Source: Macrotrachela quadricornifera (taxonomy: Eukaryota; Rotifera; Eurotatoria; Philodinida; Philodinidae). Taken from it: a DNA stretch of 64,000 nt. The notes below the pieces were generated by a model that made no database searches, was not told where the DNA came from, and saw only the letters and a list, made by a program, of their open reading frames with translations. The stretch lies in assembly GCA_022393335.1 (NCBI GenBank), contig JAJEKB010020870.1, positions 767,651 to 831,650 of the forward strand. Reading direction: 5' to 3'. Positions 40,088-52,625 of this stretch are shown here, one piece after another. Position 1 is the stretch's first letter. Every line of letters begins with the position of its first letter. A program made the position numbers and the translations under genes.

Positions 40088-41044
40088 AAATAATAAATAT
40101 TTAGTGAATATAGAAAAAAAAACACATTATTATATAGTCTCATAGTAATAGAGATGAATAATTATAGCATAACTGAATCTGTAGTATAATCAACGCATAT
40201 GAAAACAACTTGTTCTTTATCAAATTTTCTTATGTAATAATGAATCAATGACACATTGACATACCTTTCTATTGACGTTGAGGATAAAATTTTCTATAGG
40301 TGCGCTAATGATTCATTAAGATAGCGTTTATGTCATTATGATCTGTACTTACGAAGAAATACATTTTCAAAAAAAAAACAAATACAATCATTTTTTGTTT
40401 ATTCTTATTTACTTGCGATTTTTCCTGATGAATTTAACTGATTTTTCTAAAACCGAAATAATCAGATAAATAATTCGATTGTCTTTAAATATTTTTATAG
40501 AAAAAAGTTATTTTTTAATAAATATTAAAATATTAAATGAAATAATTTTTTTAATATAAATATATAATGTTAATCTTAATAAAATGACTTTTTTTTATAT
40601 AAACTGTTTTTGACCAAATCAATGAAATTAGCAAATAGTAGGTCGAATAAAATCTAAAAATTCTTTTAAAATATTTCATTCAATCAAAAGTATGATTTTT
40701 TCATTTATTATTTCTATTTATTATTAATTTAATATCTATTTCTATTTAGCTGAAGTTTATCTAAATTTTATATGAATTTAAGATATTTTTTCCATAATTT
40801 CGTTTCAGTAAAGTAATCGACACTTACGACATCTCCTCTTGCTTTTTTTTCATTAGTAAAACAAACAACGTGGGTATTAGATGAAAAACATAAGATGGTG
40901 TTCTGTATGGCCTACTCTTTCGAACGAAGGAAAGAAATAACGAAGACTATAATTATACTCACACGATATATGTATAAAAAGGTAATTTAAGTAGAATGCT
41001 TTGCTTCATTGTATTTAATACAAAAAAAGAACAGTAATCTAAAA
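40088..41044 (+). other. intergenic, upstream of SLC49 gene
   Basis: About 950 bp, AT-rich with long A/T runs. No coding signal. It should contain the promoter of the following gene. Confidence 0.4.
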
Positions 41045-42411
41045 ATGACGCCGGATGAAACAACACAATATCGTGCTTATCCGATACGATGGCTTCAATT
41101 ATTAGTCTTTTTTCTGGCATGTTTTGCCAATGGTATACCTAGTTTGACATTTGCTCCTATTAAATCACAAACAACAGCATTTTTTGGTATAACAATTACA
41201 CAAGTAGATGTTTTAAGCATTGTATTTTTCTTTCTTTATGTTGTTGGTACAATATTATCAATAGAGTTATCTAAAATTTTATCAATGCGTATGACACTAA
41301 TAATAGGAAATATTTTAAATATGGGTGTTTTCATTCGTCTTTTTGCTTTAATTTCACCATTACATGGTTATCCTGCTTTAGTTATTGGTCAAATATTACC
41401 AGCTATTGCAACGCCTTTCTTTATGAATATAATAGCATTATTTGCTGCTCGTTGGTTTCCACTTAAACAACGTGATATTGTTGTAGCTATTGGTACAATG
41501 GCTAATCCATTAGGTATAATTTAAAATCAAGCAAAAAATAAATTTTCGATTAAATATTCATTGCAGGTACAGCGATTGGTTCTATTATTCCACCATTTAT
41601 TGTCACGGATAGTACATCATCAAAGTCATTTTTTATTCTTTTAATGATAGAAGCTGGTTTCATTGCCTTAACAACATTGTTAATTATTATAATATTTCGA
41701 TCAGAACCACCAACACCACCATCATTATCAGAAAAATATCATGTACCAATCAATATCAAAAGAGATCTTCGCAGTCTATTTACTAATCGTCATTTTTTAA
41801 TTCTTTTATTTAGTTTAACGCCTATTTCAGCCCTTTTTAATGCAATATCAGTATCGCTCTCTCAATTAATTGAACCTATTGGATATTCTAGTAATGATGC
41901 TGGAATATTTAGTGGTATACTCATTATTCCTGGCCTTGTTACTATGATTGTAGTAGGTGTTATTATGGATCGAACACATGCTTATCGTTCTATAATAAAA
42001 ATATTAATAGTATGTTCTTGTGCATCTGGCATCTATTTCATTTTGATTCTTCAACCAAATAAATTCTATCCACTGGCAGTTTCATTCGGTTTGATGAGTT
42101 CTTTCATGTTACCACTATTACCCGTTACGATGGAATCTGCTGTAGAATGTACGTATCCGATTTGTGCTGAATGGTCCAGTGGATTACTGTTTTGTATTGG
42201 CAACATACTAAGTGGTATTTTTGTTTTTATTTTTGAAGCTCTTATTAAATTACCTCCTGTTTCAACCTCTCCTCTAATAATTACGCCATGTTCTATATTT
42301 ATTCTTTGTTGCTTTGTAATTTCTACATTTCTATTGTTGTCTTACAAAGGTGCTTATAAGAGGCTCGAAGCTGAAAAAATACCTCCTGTAATATCTCTTG
42401 TTGATATTTAA
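41045..42411 (+). CDS. major facilitator transporter, SLC49 (FLVCR/MFSD7/DIRC2-like) family
   Basis: Two exons (41045-41513, 41567-42411) encode about 437 residues with roughly twelve hydrophobic helices. I start at ATG 41045 (MTPDETTQYRAYPIRWLQLL); the frame is open upstream but only through a TTG. Family signs are the first-helix sequence RWLQLLVFFLACFANGIPSL with FAPIK, the AARWFPLKQRDIVVAIG motif (compare ARWFP...R..A in FLVCR-type carriers), IGSIIPPFIV, and AVECTYPICAEWSSGLLFCIGN near the tenth to eleventh helices (compare ELTYP.PE..S.G). Members move heme, choline or other small solutes across plasma or lysosomal membranes. The substrate here cannot be told. Only one short intron is present and the frame is intact. 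Confidence 0.83.
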
Positions 42412-43442
42412 CTTTTTTTTCTTTCATATTTTATAAAAGAACCATTATCAAAACCAGTTATAAACAATGACAAAATAATATTATAATACAAATAATAAAA
42501 AATGAACCTATAAATCAACTAGTTTCTTATTATACAGCAGCACATTTATACTATATATACTAGATCATTTGATTAAATATTTTTCCTATCATTGTATAAA
42601 TATTACTGTACCTATTCGAAGAGTCTGACAGAAGTACTCTGATTTCATATGGTCAAAATCATCATTTGATTGCTGCTTACCATTGTCTGATTGATGATAG
42701 TGTTGACACATGGAATAAATTTAGAAAAGTAATGAAATTCATTTTATCCGGTCTACTTCCACTTGGCGGTTCTTCGCTAGAAGGCATCTTATTGAGTTGC
42801 CACTAGAATAGCACATGTATTACACATGCGTGCACAAGGCGATGGAGAACGATACAAATATTCGCATGCACATATTCATAGTTTGCTCAATAGAAGAAAT
42901 TATTAATTCTGATGAGGGGTACCGCTCAATGCATTCAACTCCAACTCCATTCATTTACACATCTTTTGATAGAGGGCGTCAGAATAGTAAAAAGTCTAAA
43001 AGAATTTGGGTGGAGAGAATTTACTTAAAAAGTTAAGACTATTTTTCTATTTTTCCTAGCCAAAAGATCAAAAATTGAAAAAATTACAACTCAGTCAGAA
43101 AAAACCATGCACACTTGAAATTGTCAGCACTATAATTTCCTACATGCACTGTTGACCAGTTTGAAAATTTTAGATGGTCTGGTCGATCCGTTTTTTAATT
43201 GCAGAATTTTTACTTAACATGAAAGAGCACACTCTGCATTTGACTACAGTGTAGTCGCAAAATACATGTGAAATATGCTTGCGTTACGGAATTATAGAAT
43301 AAATCAATTGATTTCGGCAGAGATACATGATTTTCATGATAATAGGTTGTAATTTACTTTTCAATCGAAAATAATGAAAAGAAATTTAATCAATTATGAA
43401 AATGCACTTCTAATCATTTTTCAAATTATTCAAGTTTATCAT
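42412..43442. other. gene-free stretch
   Basis: No supported coding sequence. A 73-codon open frame at 42815-43036 (plus) has no start or splice context and no recognisable motif. Confidence 0.35.
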
Positions 43443-44425
43443 AACGGGTGGGACGAAAGTTTTCAGACAAAATGTTCGTCTATTTTTCACCACCTCAAAA
43501 GTATTCTAGATGAATGTGAACGGGTGGACGAGGATCAAAATTTAATGCTCTTTTCAAAAATATAAGATCAAAAATTCTGTGTCTATTTTTGTCAGGGAGA
43601 AGCAAGAAAATCTTTGAAAGACAGTAAAAAATAGTCTGGACAGAATAGTTGAGCCGAAGGTTTTGATCAATATATGCTTTATTTTCGGTCTATGTAAAAC
43701 TATTGTAAACGCATGAAAACTACAAACTATGATCAGAATTTTGTGCTCTTTTTGAATATGGACTTAAAAATTTGGTATTTGTTTTTATACGAAAGCAGTG
43801 AGACAATCTTTAAACATGCCAGAAAATTTGATTGATTGATGAACACACTGCGATTTGCTACTCCCGCGAATCCGATGCGCAGATGATAAAAACCGCTTGA
43901 ACATGATAGTTTTGTAGAGCAGACAGTCCTCTACAGTATGTGATGTCGAACTCCAATAAAGCTTTAAAACAAGTAAAACTATCAACATTTTCTGAGAAGC
44001 TATTTCTACCTAAGATGGATTTTGGTTAAAAACTCGAGTTTTCAAAAATGAGGGTAATAAGAAAACAAAAATTTAGATGCCTTGTAAGACAATAAAAAGA
44101 AATTGAAATAGCGCATTTTGTAGGGCAGAATTTGCTCTACAATTTTATATATGAACCAAAGTTACAACAGTGAGTTTCGAATTACAACAGTGAAAATACA
44201 AGAATACGCAAAAAATATTTTTGTCCAAAAAGAACTTTTAAAGCAATTTAATGATTCTCTCACTGCTTCCAAACGAAAATAGACACAGAAATTCTGAACT
44301 CATATTCGAAAAGAGTATTAAATTCTGACCCTAGTTCACTCGTTCACATTCATCTGCAATACTTTTAAGGTGGTGAAAAATCAACAAACATTTTGTCTGA
44401 AAACTTTCGGCCCATCCGTTAGTCC
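43443..44425. mobile_element. ~980-bp fold-back element
   Basis: The left end (43443-43620: ACGGGTGGGACGAAAGTTTT, CAGACAAAATGTTCG, TTCACCACCTCAAAAGTATT, then CTGTGTCTATTTTTGTC) is the reverse complement of the right end (44250-44425) in the same order with scattered mismatches. Inside, a shorter direct repetition of the AATCTTTGAAAG/AATCTTTAAAC segment occurs near 43607 and 43808. No transposase is present, and open frames here are accidental. Confidence 0.7.
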
Positions 44426-44814
44426 CAACGATCATCCCCAAACATTACTGTGACTGTTTATTGTCGTATTAAAAAAGAGTTCATAATCAATGAATGCTTT
44501 CGAGTTTACACTCTAATTAGTAGTCCGGTTCCAGTCGAGTATTATATTTTGATTTTGTTTTGCTTTTTATTTATGTGAATTTATACAAATAAAATCTGCG
44601 AGAACAATATCTACTTTCGACTAAAATTGCTGATTGATTGAGTAGAAATTATCGCTGCAATGTGCGTCCGAATCGAGCAACACATAAGCTTGCATTCTAA
44701 TATTAAAAATTCAGTTCACGAACTCCAGCTCTATAAAGAACTTATAAGAGCCTGTTTCTTTTTTTGATTATCAGACAGGAAACGATGGGATATGATCCAT
44801 ATCGTGTCGTCCGT

Positions 44815-44998
44815 AAAAGATTAATGGAATCATCATCGGAATCCATTCCGAACACGGCAACCGTATCCGAAGATTAAATCCAGATCCGAGAATAGTCGAG
44901 AACTAGATGGGAAACGGTTCTGGAATCCCGCTTCCGAGGATACGCTGGAAGTTCGCCAGATCCGAGTGGTTCCAGCCGTACATCTTTGACATAGGGCG
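44815..44998. repeat. GC-richer inserted block of unknown origin
   Basis: A stretch rich in CCGAATCC/GGATCCGAG-like words (ATCCGAAGATT, CAGATCCGAG, GGATACGCTGG) stands out from its AT-rich surroundings. It begins where the HAT1-like homology stops, so it may be an insertion that removed the 3' end of that gene. No coding signal of its own. Confidence 0.4.
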
Positions 44999-45002
44999 GT
45001 TA

Positions 45003-46330
45003 GTTTACAAACATCTCGTGTTTTATCATTTATTTCATATATTAATCGATCAGCTTTAAGAATTGATTCTTTTGAAAATACATCAGGTAAATATTTATGA
45101 CATGATTCAAGTGTAACAAGATCATGTAATGCATTAAATCCATCCGATGGATTTTCAGCTAAAGAAATAAAAAAAACAAACATTATCAAGTTTAAAACAC
45201 ATCCTGTCTAGAATTTTTATAAGACAGCCCATGGCTAGATTGAAGATTGAATTTTAAAAACATACAATTACGAAATTCAACACAAGTTTTTGAAACGTAT
45301 TTATTTAGAGAAGTTTGGCTTTTGGCTTTCTCATAGAAAAAACCTTATTTTCATAATTATTTCCATTGGAAATTTCTTTTTATTTTAAAAAAATTAATAA
45401 TATTTGTGATATCTTGAACATAAGAATCTTTTCATTGATATAGTGGTAAAATTAACATTTGGTTAAAAAATAAAAAATTTTTAAGTGAAACAAAGAAAAA
45501 TTTTCTAACTTAATTGTTGTTTGTCTTTTATTTGGATAAATATAAACTGAAATGAATCCAACAATTGCATAACATATTTCACCATCATGATTTTGATATA
45601 GTTGATAAAGAAGATAAATAATGCAATTTGTATCTTCTTTAATAATGTTTGATGCACGATTAATAAAACATGTTACAAGAGTTTCAAGTCGATTATACCA
45701 TTCATTAAATTTTGAATTTATAAAAAAGTCTTCATTAACACGATAAATTAAATAAGGAGCACGTTCTCCTTTTAACCGGTAATTTGATAATTGTTCACCA
45801 AATAGTGCAGTATTCATTTTCATCTTTTAATTTCGATGAAAATAATCGTTTACTTGTTGTTTTTGTTGATGGTAACCATTTATCCAATGGCTCAATTATT
45901 TCATCAACCTTGAAATAAAATCAATCGACGAAAAAAAAGTATATGATTTTTCTTACATTAAATTGTGGATATTTTTTGTATCTATTCTTTGATCGTAATC
46001 AATGTCTAGGTAAAAGTAAATGGACGATGCTGAACAATAAATTTTGATTTGTAATTTTTTATATCCAAATATTCTTCTTCTAAAATATTTTGTTTTTATA
46101 TTAATAATTGATTAGTTTTTTTAACTTTACTTGTCACCAAAAATTCTATAGGTAAATTGTGATGCAAATTCATTGTCATAATTTTCTAGATCCATTTCAG
46201 ATCGAACTAAACAAATCCATTTAATACAAAATAAAAAACAATATTTTAAAAACTCACTCAGTTTAAATGAAACAACTTTGTTTATCCAACAATCAAATAC
46301 TTTTGATGCAGCTGGGAGAACATCTTTAAA
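45003..46330 (-). pseudogene. HAT1: broken histone acetyltransferase type B (HAT1-like) gene
   Basis: Collinear pieces of HAT1 read on minus. About 46328-46258 gives DVLPAASKVFDCWINKVVSF. About 46195-46140 gives EMDLENYDNEFASQFTYRIFGD (compare PEDLEND...YTHQLFGD). About 46085-45960 gives a poorly conserved segment needing a frame change. About 45912-45838 gives KVDEIIEPLDKWLP. Then 45823-45520, after another frame change, gives YRVNEDFFINSKFNEWYNRLE and EICYAIVGFISVYIYPNKRQ (compare ATVGYMTVYNYYVYPDKTR). About 45160-45003 gives AENPSDGFNALHDLVTLESC (compare AEDPSKSYVKLRDFVLVKLC). HAT1 acetylates new histone H4. The segment that should hold the acetyl-CoA-binding Q-G-Q-G-H-G motif, between 45200 and 45520, is missing. 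At least two frame breaks and a truncated C-terminus make this a pseudogene. Confidence 0.72.
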
Positions 46331-46729
46331 ATAAATTTTAAAATATTTTTATATATTTGTTTGTTTATTTAATGATACAGATCTGCCATCTTGGGAGAAG
46401 AATTGTAATTGGTAAACCGACAACTAATACTACTGTATTTTTTATATAATCGTTTCTCCTTATTATTTCTCTATCTGTTCTATATTAAATTTTACAAATT
46501 ATCTTTTCAAATAAGTAAATAATTGTTTATCTAAATATTGCATAGGTTAATATTTTCAATTAGAATTCAATGAATATCTGTTTTTTTCTATCAGTTCTAT
46601 AGTATAGTTTGAAGAAAATAATTTGTCTAGTAATATAAAATGTTTCTTTTAGAAAGAATAAACACAATTTAAATATTTTAAGCAAAGAAAAAATCGTTAT
46701 GAAATATGCAAAATAACGAATATCTTACC

Positions 46730-48835
46730 AGCATGTTGTACATTATCACTAATATTGAAATAGTTTAAAGATCTAAAAGAAAAATATTAATAGTAATATT
46801 TGTAAATAATTGATTAAAAAACTCTCATTTGTAAATAAGGTGATGATTATTCGAAAATAAAATAACAGTAGAAAATTCATCCCAGATTTAGGATAATTAT
46901 GAACTATTTGATTTTCATTTTTTTTCTCTAGATAAGTCGCATTGACTTACTCAGATACAATTGATGGTGATGATATAAGCAGTAAAACCTTCTTTAAATA
47001 TTCCACCTGTTTTTGTGTATGAATAGTTCCATTTTGGAACTGCTCAATTTCATTACACTGAATTTGCCATTGGTATTCTCGTTGTGTTGTTGCGTATATG
47101 TTGAATACCATGCTTGCTAATTTCAGTGGTTCTTTATTTACATCCCATTCAATAGATAGACAGCCCTGTTTTGTACGACAATCATATTTAATCGAAAGAT
47201 CCGGTGCAGGAATAGACTTAACTGTTGCTGAATCTAAAAAATTATAAAAATAAGTTTTATATTAATTTACTTTAAATCTTTTTTGTTTTACAAAAAATTA
47301 TTTGTAAAAATATTTCACACAACAGAGAAAGAATTTAGTTTTTTCAAATTTAAACTAATATTAAATAAAAAAATTCAATTTCATCAAAAAATAATGATTG
47401 AGCAAAAATGCTTTAGTAAACATCGAATATGAAGTTGAAAACATTTTCACTAGAAAGAGCATAATAAGTTTTTTTTAATAGAAAATATAGTTTATGCACT
47501 CGTATAAATTATACCTTTATAACTGATAAAGAAAAGAATTCTGTATCGAATGAGAATATTTTGAAAGCATTTAAATTGGACATTTCTAGATCTTTAAGTC
47601 GAAATTTGATTTTAGAACTTCGCTTTAGAGAATGAGATCTACCATAATAAGTATAAAAAAAATACTATTCTCGATTTTTCTGATTATTGTAATGTCTCTA
47701 AAGTTTTTTATAGTATCATTTAATTGTTTTTAATTTAAAATTGATTAAAAATACAGAAACATTCAATGTTTAGCCTTGATTTTTAAACAAGAAAAAGATC
47801 ACTTTAACTACTAGTAACTACATAAAAAAAAAATCTGTTTTCAATTCTTTCCTCTTTGCTTTCACAGCGACTACTACTGAGTAAAGATATCCATGGAATT
47901 AAAAAAATTTCCTAGTCCCAATAAAAAACTGGCTTTCTATTTTATCAAATTCACTGTTAAACTATTAATTGATTGTGAGTTCCGTAGACTGATGATTGCT
48001 CTTTGATCCTATATATTGTAAAATATATCATAGATTTTCGTTATCAATGAATTTAGCAAATATGACACTAGGAACTAGATTGATTTCAATTGATCTCACA
48101 AGTCTGATCTTGTTCATTATATTTGCTATTTAATTAATAAAAAGAACCATATGATATATATTTAAAAATATAGAAATCGAAACAGCAAATATTTCTTCAC
48201 AAAATACAAGATGAACCAATAAATTAGCAATGAAGTTGATGAAATAGTACGGAAATCTTTTATCAGGATCAAAACTGTGTTTAATCCCGTACGCATCTTT
48301 ACTCAGAAATAATGATGAAAAAAAACAAATAGGTATTTTTTGTTTTAGATCAGCTTACCATCTGCTTCTTCTATAAATGTAACTGGTTTTATGATGATTG
48401 TATGATTTACAAGTTGTTCAAATAAATGTCTACAATCATTTGAAATAGTTAATAAAAAATTTTCAACAAATAATGCATTTGGATTAATTAATAAAGAAAA
48501 AAACATTTCTTCTTGCACCATCTTTCATAACTGGAGCACCATCATTAAAGGCTCTTAAACTGTTAAACTCTATTGTTGCATTAAAATGAATTGATGCTCG
48601 AGCTGTTAATATATCAGCAAGAAGCACCAACATTTCATTTAAAGTTATCGGCACTTCTTCATGTCCATCAATCAAGCAATCATGATGATACAGATAGGTA
48701 AAAGGAGTATTATCATAAAGTCCGTCAATCAAAAAAAATTGGTACGAGTGGAGTGAGTCAGTGCCAATTGTTGTCTTGATCACGTCACTTCTTCGATGGG
48801 CACATAAATGTCATAATTGAATGCCATTTCTAAAA
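46730..48835 (-). pseudogene. broken gene of unknown family
   Basis: Several minus-strand exon-like pieces lie upstream of the HAT1-like remnant. A start near 48825 (MAFNYDIYVPIEEV) is followed by an immediate stop, but a one-base shift continues as VIKTTIGTDSLHSYQFFLID, then HEEVPITLNEMLVLLADILT and FNDGAPVMKDGARRN to about 48510. A shifted piece (NALFVENFLLTISNDCRHLF) runs to about 48360. A clean exon at 47233-46960 gives IPAPDLSIKYDCRTKQGCLS, and NIYATTQREYQWQIQ within it has a loosely fibronectin-III-like pattern. A small exon at 46775-46732 gives SLNYFNISDNVQHAG. Amino-acid content is convincing but the frame breaks are clear. It might once have been continuous with the HAT1-like pieces or be a separate gene. 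Confidence 0.45.
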
Positions 48836-51800
48836 ATTAATTTATCAAAATATTAGAAAATAATCAGTGAAACTGAAAAAATTCATATAATAATTAGAAT
48901 TTTTTTTGATTAATTTAATTATATTATTTTATGTTCTTACTCAATTATTTTTAATATTATCTATTTATATTAAAATCTACAATAGCAAGATTTAATAATC
49001 TAAAGACTAAATTTACATGAATTTAAATGTTTCTTGTGGATTTTTTTCCTGCGTCAGTTTATATCGATGTTACAATCAGATTAATTCTACTTTGTTTATT
49101 TAGAATAAGCGTCCATCCGTTAATATTTTTACAGTGTGAACGTGATATATAAATCGATATTACGTAATTATATATCTGCCCTCTTTTATTTATGGAAAAA
49201 CATCGATATATATTTATATATATATATACCATAGAAAAGGAATAGAAACAAAGGTCATCAAGGACGGAATTTATATGATGGTATAATAGCAAAGAAAACA
49301 TATATCAAAAACAAAAAAAAGAATAAGAAAGAAAACAAAGGATAACTATAAGTGAGCGGCACCTCGATAAATCACTGTAATATACAGTCATGTTAACATT
49401 TCGCTCTACTATTAGAAAAGAGAAAGAGAAAGAGAAGAATTAAATAGTCAAACATGTGTGTCGTCATTTTCTTATTTCGTTCTCTCATTAGAAAAAAGAG
49501 AAAGAAAACAATAGATATATATACTACAAATGTTAAATGTATATTTACTCACCTTGAAAAAATAAAATGAATTGAATTAACCAAAAGAAATGTTTGAAAC
49601 GTATATGTTAAAGCAGGATAGAACTAGGAATTTTTTGAAGGAAGACCGTCATAGAAAATAGGGCGCTTTTTGGCTTGTAAGAATAAATCAGTCCGTACTC
49701 GTCTCCACACATTTACATCTTGTCGGAGGGCGATTGATTCCCCCAATCCTTCCTCTGACTACATCACTGAATCAAAGGTCATTCTTCAAACGTTGATAGC
49801 AACTCTAATAGTTGCATGCGAATCATATTCTTTATCTTTGTTGATCAGCCAATTTATATAAAAGGATTTTTTTCTAAACAAAAATTTCTATATTAATATT
49901 ATAATATAAAACTTCAATATATTTCAAAAAATTCATTTTTTATTTTTGATGTGTTTTTGAAAAATCTTGTGTTTATCTTTATTAAATTTGTCATTTCATC
50001 TAGCCATACAATATGATCGTTTATTATTCGGAACTAGTGATCGTATATTTACATGTAATGTTCACTAAAATCACTTTGTTTTCATTTTTGTTTATACTTC
50101 TTTTTCTTTCGAAGTAATATTTTATCCTTACATTTTGACATTTTGTAAAAGAGAAAATGCTTATAATATTTACAATTTTATTGAAATTTCATCCAGATTT
50201 TTCTCTTTATATTCAAGATAAGAAACGAGATAAATTTTCGTTTTAACGTGTGAGGTTTATTTAATACTTGTGTTGACTTGTCAATTCATAATTGTGTTCA
50301 GTTGTGTCATGTATCTGTAACTGCCAATGCTAATAATAATATATGTAATCATGATTTACTATACTTGCTATGAGTAAAGACATACTAGTTCATATTATAA
50401 GTAATTAATTTCATATTTTCTATTAAGTCTAATATTCTTTAACAGTGTTTTTATTGTTGAAATGCTATAAAGAGAACATGAAATAAATTTTATAACAAGA
50501 ATTCGAAGATATTATTTGTATTTTTCTTCTTCTTTCTTTTATTGATTACTTATAATTTTTCAATTCTAGTCGGCATTGCAATCGAGTTTGAGGTAAAAGA
50601 TCTTCTGTTTCCGAATTGATAGCTATCAAATATAATTTACAAAAACCCATAAAACCATATCAACTATGGAAGATACATTGATTGATCATGTATAACGACT
50701 TAAGTATGTACCATTTTTCTCTCTTTTATTATGTGTTTGAAAATGGCAAGGATCTGATTTGTATTAATATGAGTTTTGTGCTTTTGTTTATCAACGGAAA
50801 ATATGATTTACAAAAAATCAGAAATCATTTTCTGTATTGTATTGAAATAGCTAAATTAAATAAAACTTTATTTCGAAAGAAATTCCCGTTCATGTGGCAT
50901 CATATGTTCACACAACGAAAATAAAACCAAAAAGAAGAGAAAGATAGAGGAGACAATAAAAAGAAGGAAGGTAGTTTGGACTCATGTTCTTTTTGAAATT
51001 CAGCTAAATTTAAACAGAAAAATAATGCAATGTTATTTTCAAATAAGGAAAATGGCGTCATGCTAATCCTAAGCAAAGAAGATGATGCAATGTATCTTAT
51101 TTTAACTGCACAATAAGAATTTCAATAATTCTTAAGGACAAAAAAAAGATGATCCTCATATGTACAAGGTGATTGAAATAGATAATCATCAGGAGAGAAA
51201 GAGAAGAGAGGAAAGGAAAGAAAAGACATGTATAGAAGTATGTATGTGTTAGAATGCTTTCTAACAGATGTTCCTTATGTTTATCATGGAAAAAAGATAA
51301 AACCATTTTAACTTCAAACGTGTGGGAAAAGAGTTAGAATAAATAAAATTCGTTTGTTATCCAATTTTGGATAATAAAAAATCGTATATGGTACAGATGA
51401 TAAAATTAAATTCATCGTTTATGATAATACAACATAATTAAAGAAACTGTTATATTTCATCTTAACTGAGTAAGTAGTGACTTTATTTTAGCTCATTCGA
51501 TAAAGCTTTGGAATATGTAGAACACAGTCATACAACGTTCTTGTATATTATTAATATGTTTTATTAACAAAACCGTAGTATTGATCAGCTTTGAAAATGG
51601 ACTCAAATTCACTTTTCTATATTAAATCGAAGTGGTACTTAATTGATTACATCATTTAAATTGTTATACAATCCTTTTTGTTAATCAAATCTTAGTCGAT
51701 AGTCTCATATGTTAATAATTGGTACGGATTTAATATCAATGCTTAGCTTTAAATGAAACAATAAGATCTTATATTTATTGCGTATAATTGAGATTTTTCC

Positions 51801-52625
51801 ATATAAATACTTGTTGAAGCCAAGTTAAAGAAAGTCGATAATGAAACATCAGAGAAAAAAATTATGAATTACGTTTCCTGAAAATAAACTAATTCGTCTG
51901 TTTTATTTCATTCATATACCAAATGCCTTTTTTAGTTTCTAATTTACGTCAAATTATTTTTTTTTGTGCGTAAAAAATTCTGATTAATCGATCGAAGAGA
52001 CTGTATGAATACGTTGTTTATTATATAAAAACGGAAAAAAAATTGCTAACGAATGTTTAACATAGTATGGAAAATGAAATTTATATATTCATGATTTTGT
52101 GAATTACAGTAATTCGAAATTAGTGAATATCAATTTTGTCTAAAGAGTATATTTAAATTTAGGTTTCTTTTTACAATACTTATCATTATGTTCGTTGCAA
52201 AAGATATGAATTTGCTAAACTTATTCAAAAAAAAACATGTTGTTGCAGATCTTTAGCTTTAAACTTAAAATTTCGATTTGTTTTGTGATATTATTTATTT
52301 TATAGGAATCGAAATAAGAGATAGTGGAATGTTCAATAGAACAAGTAATACGACGAAAAATATATATTCTTAAAAGATAAAGAAATTTGTAGTACAGAAT
52401 ATCACATTAATAAAATGTTATGTATCGTTTAACAATCTGAGAAAATGAAGGACTAATGTTAATGTATTATCCTACAGTTGTTCCTATATGTAAATATAAG
52501 AAAAATCTTCAGAAATTAACGAAAATTTCATCAAGTAAATCATACTATGTAGAATTAATGAATATCAGTTATTTATTAATAGAAAATATTATTGCATCAT
52601 GCCCCAGAAAATGTTTATTAGTTCG
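48836..52625. other. long gene-free stretch
   Basis: About 3.8 kb, AT-rich. The only structured item is a minus-strand trace at about 49755-49620. It reads ESIALRQDVNVWRRVRTDLF and resembles a trace at 58740-58830 (see findings). Short open frames at 49059-49301, 50682-50924 and 51097-51306 show no start, splice or family signal. Nothing else supported. Confidence 0.4.

Noticed and set aside
39851..40145. Open frames running through the N gap
   Set aside because: They include ten undetermined bases and begin in non-coding sequence; only the repeat itself is supported.
41009..41044. Upstream start for the SLC49 gene
   Set aside because: The extension begins with TTG, not ATG; the ATG at 41045 gives the expected short N-terminus.
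50682..50924. 80-codon plus frame
   Set aside because: AT-rich chance frame without ATG context, splice sites or family resemblance.
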